Part shown: positions 63,625 to 64,000 of the stretch, in pieces | How positions within the stretch are numbered: the first letter of the stretch is position 1 | Layout of the letters: each line of letters opens with the position of its first letter | NCBI GenBank assembly: GCA_009733715.1 | Contig: WMKJ01000053.1 | Location: 29,175 to 93,174 of the forward strand | Reading direction: 5' to 3' | Source of the DNA: Herpomyces periplanetae | Lineage: Eukaryota; Ascomycota; Laboulbeniomycetes; Herpomycetales; Herpomycetaceae | Length of the DNA: 64,000 nt | Notes under the pieces: generated by a model | The model's database searches: none | The model's input: only the letters and a program-made list of their open reading frames with translations | What the model was told of the DNA's origin: nothing | Program-made: the position numbers and the translations under genes

Positions 63625-64000
63625 AGTTTTTTCGCTTTTTTCGCTTTTTCCAAAACCCCTCCCCGGTCTCTCCTTCCTCATCCGTCCGTCCCTGCCTATC
63701 CCGCCCCTCCCGCTCACGTAATCCAACTCACGTGCACCTTCCCTATTTAACCGAGTAGTCCGCCGCTCTTTCCCCCTCCTCCCGCCTGCTTCTTGAAAAA
63801 ATTTCTTCTTTTTTCCCCAAAAATCCCTTTTATTTTCTTCCTTAAATTCTTCTTCACGTTCATCCTCTTTTTCCTTTCTACTTCAACTTTTCCCTTAAAT
63901 CTTCTTCTTAAACTTCCCTCTTGTTAATGTCGTAACCTATCCTTGCTATCCTCTTCCCCCCCCCCCCCTCCTCCCCTCTTCCCCCTCCCCCCCTCACCCC
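63625..64000. other. Pyrimidine-rich right edge of the window
   Basis: MFS 3' sequence, CACGTG at 63729 and nearly unbroken C/T sequence to the end, finishing in an 11-C run at 63957. It resembles the promoter tracts before other plus-strand genes, so a plus-strand gene may start just beyond the window. Confidence 0.35.

Overview
The window is nuclear DNA of a fungus. The evidence is a GH72 cell-wall beta-1,3-glucanosyltransferase, an ergosterol-pathway ERG26, the argonaute siRNA chaperone Arb1, exocyst and Sec12 genes of fungal type, short spliceosomal introns (about 50-215 nt, GTAAGT-like donors, one clear TACTAAC branch site) and AT-leaning composition. An EZH2-type histone methyltransferase and Arb1 argue against budding yeast and against a direct Schizosaccharomyces placement. 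The sequence does not allow a closer placement.

Layout. Bases 1-8850 are almost gene-free apart from a possible gene start running off the left edge on the minus strand; they hold microsatellites, an 8-bp minisatellite and drifting 5-bp arrays. From 8.8 to 31.9 kb genes are dense: ERG26, TYW1 (+) converging on IPMK/ARG82 (-), a La-motif/Arb1 fusion (+) converging on GH72 (-), EZH2 (-), eRF1 (+) converging on AVT1-like (-), ribosomal uL23 (+) converging on TIM8 (-), and CWC27 (-). From 31.9 to 43 kb density is lower: a Ser-rich orphan (-), VPS45 (-, five exons) and a predicted secreted orphan (+, three exons). From 43 kb to the end: an RNF216-like RBR E3 ligase (+), SEC12 (+), SEC8 (+), an intron-containing tRNA-Met(CAT), a SNF2/STH1 remodeler (-), a BAR-domain protein (-, five exons), ribosomal uL2 (-, five coding exons, the first only ATG) and an MFSD10-like MFS transporter (+).

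Most multi-exon models (IPMK, La-Arb1, GH72, eRF1, uL23, TIM8, VPS45, SEC12, SEC8, SNF2, BAR, uL2, MFS) were assembled here by joining open frames at GT-AG (once GC-AG) sites so that the family sequence continues in frame; exon coordinates are in each entry. Functionally the genes are mixed housekeeping: translation (eRF1, uL2, uL23, TYW1, tRNA-Met), secretion (SEC12, SEC8, VPS45), chromatin and RNA silencing (EZH2, SNF2, Arb1), splicing (CWC27), mitochondrial import (TIM8), sterol, inositol phosphate and wall synthesis. There is no operon-like logic.

The strongest novelty candidate is the fusion of an N-terminal La motif (without its usual RRM) to an Arb1 domain. Other notable signals are an intronic hairpin pair in IPMK, a predicted membrane insert between RING1 and IBR of the RBR ligase, uORFs whose stop codon overlaps the main start, a CACGTG element in front of many genes, and many degenerate arrays that all keep a 5-bp period.
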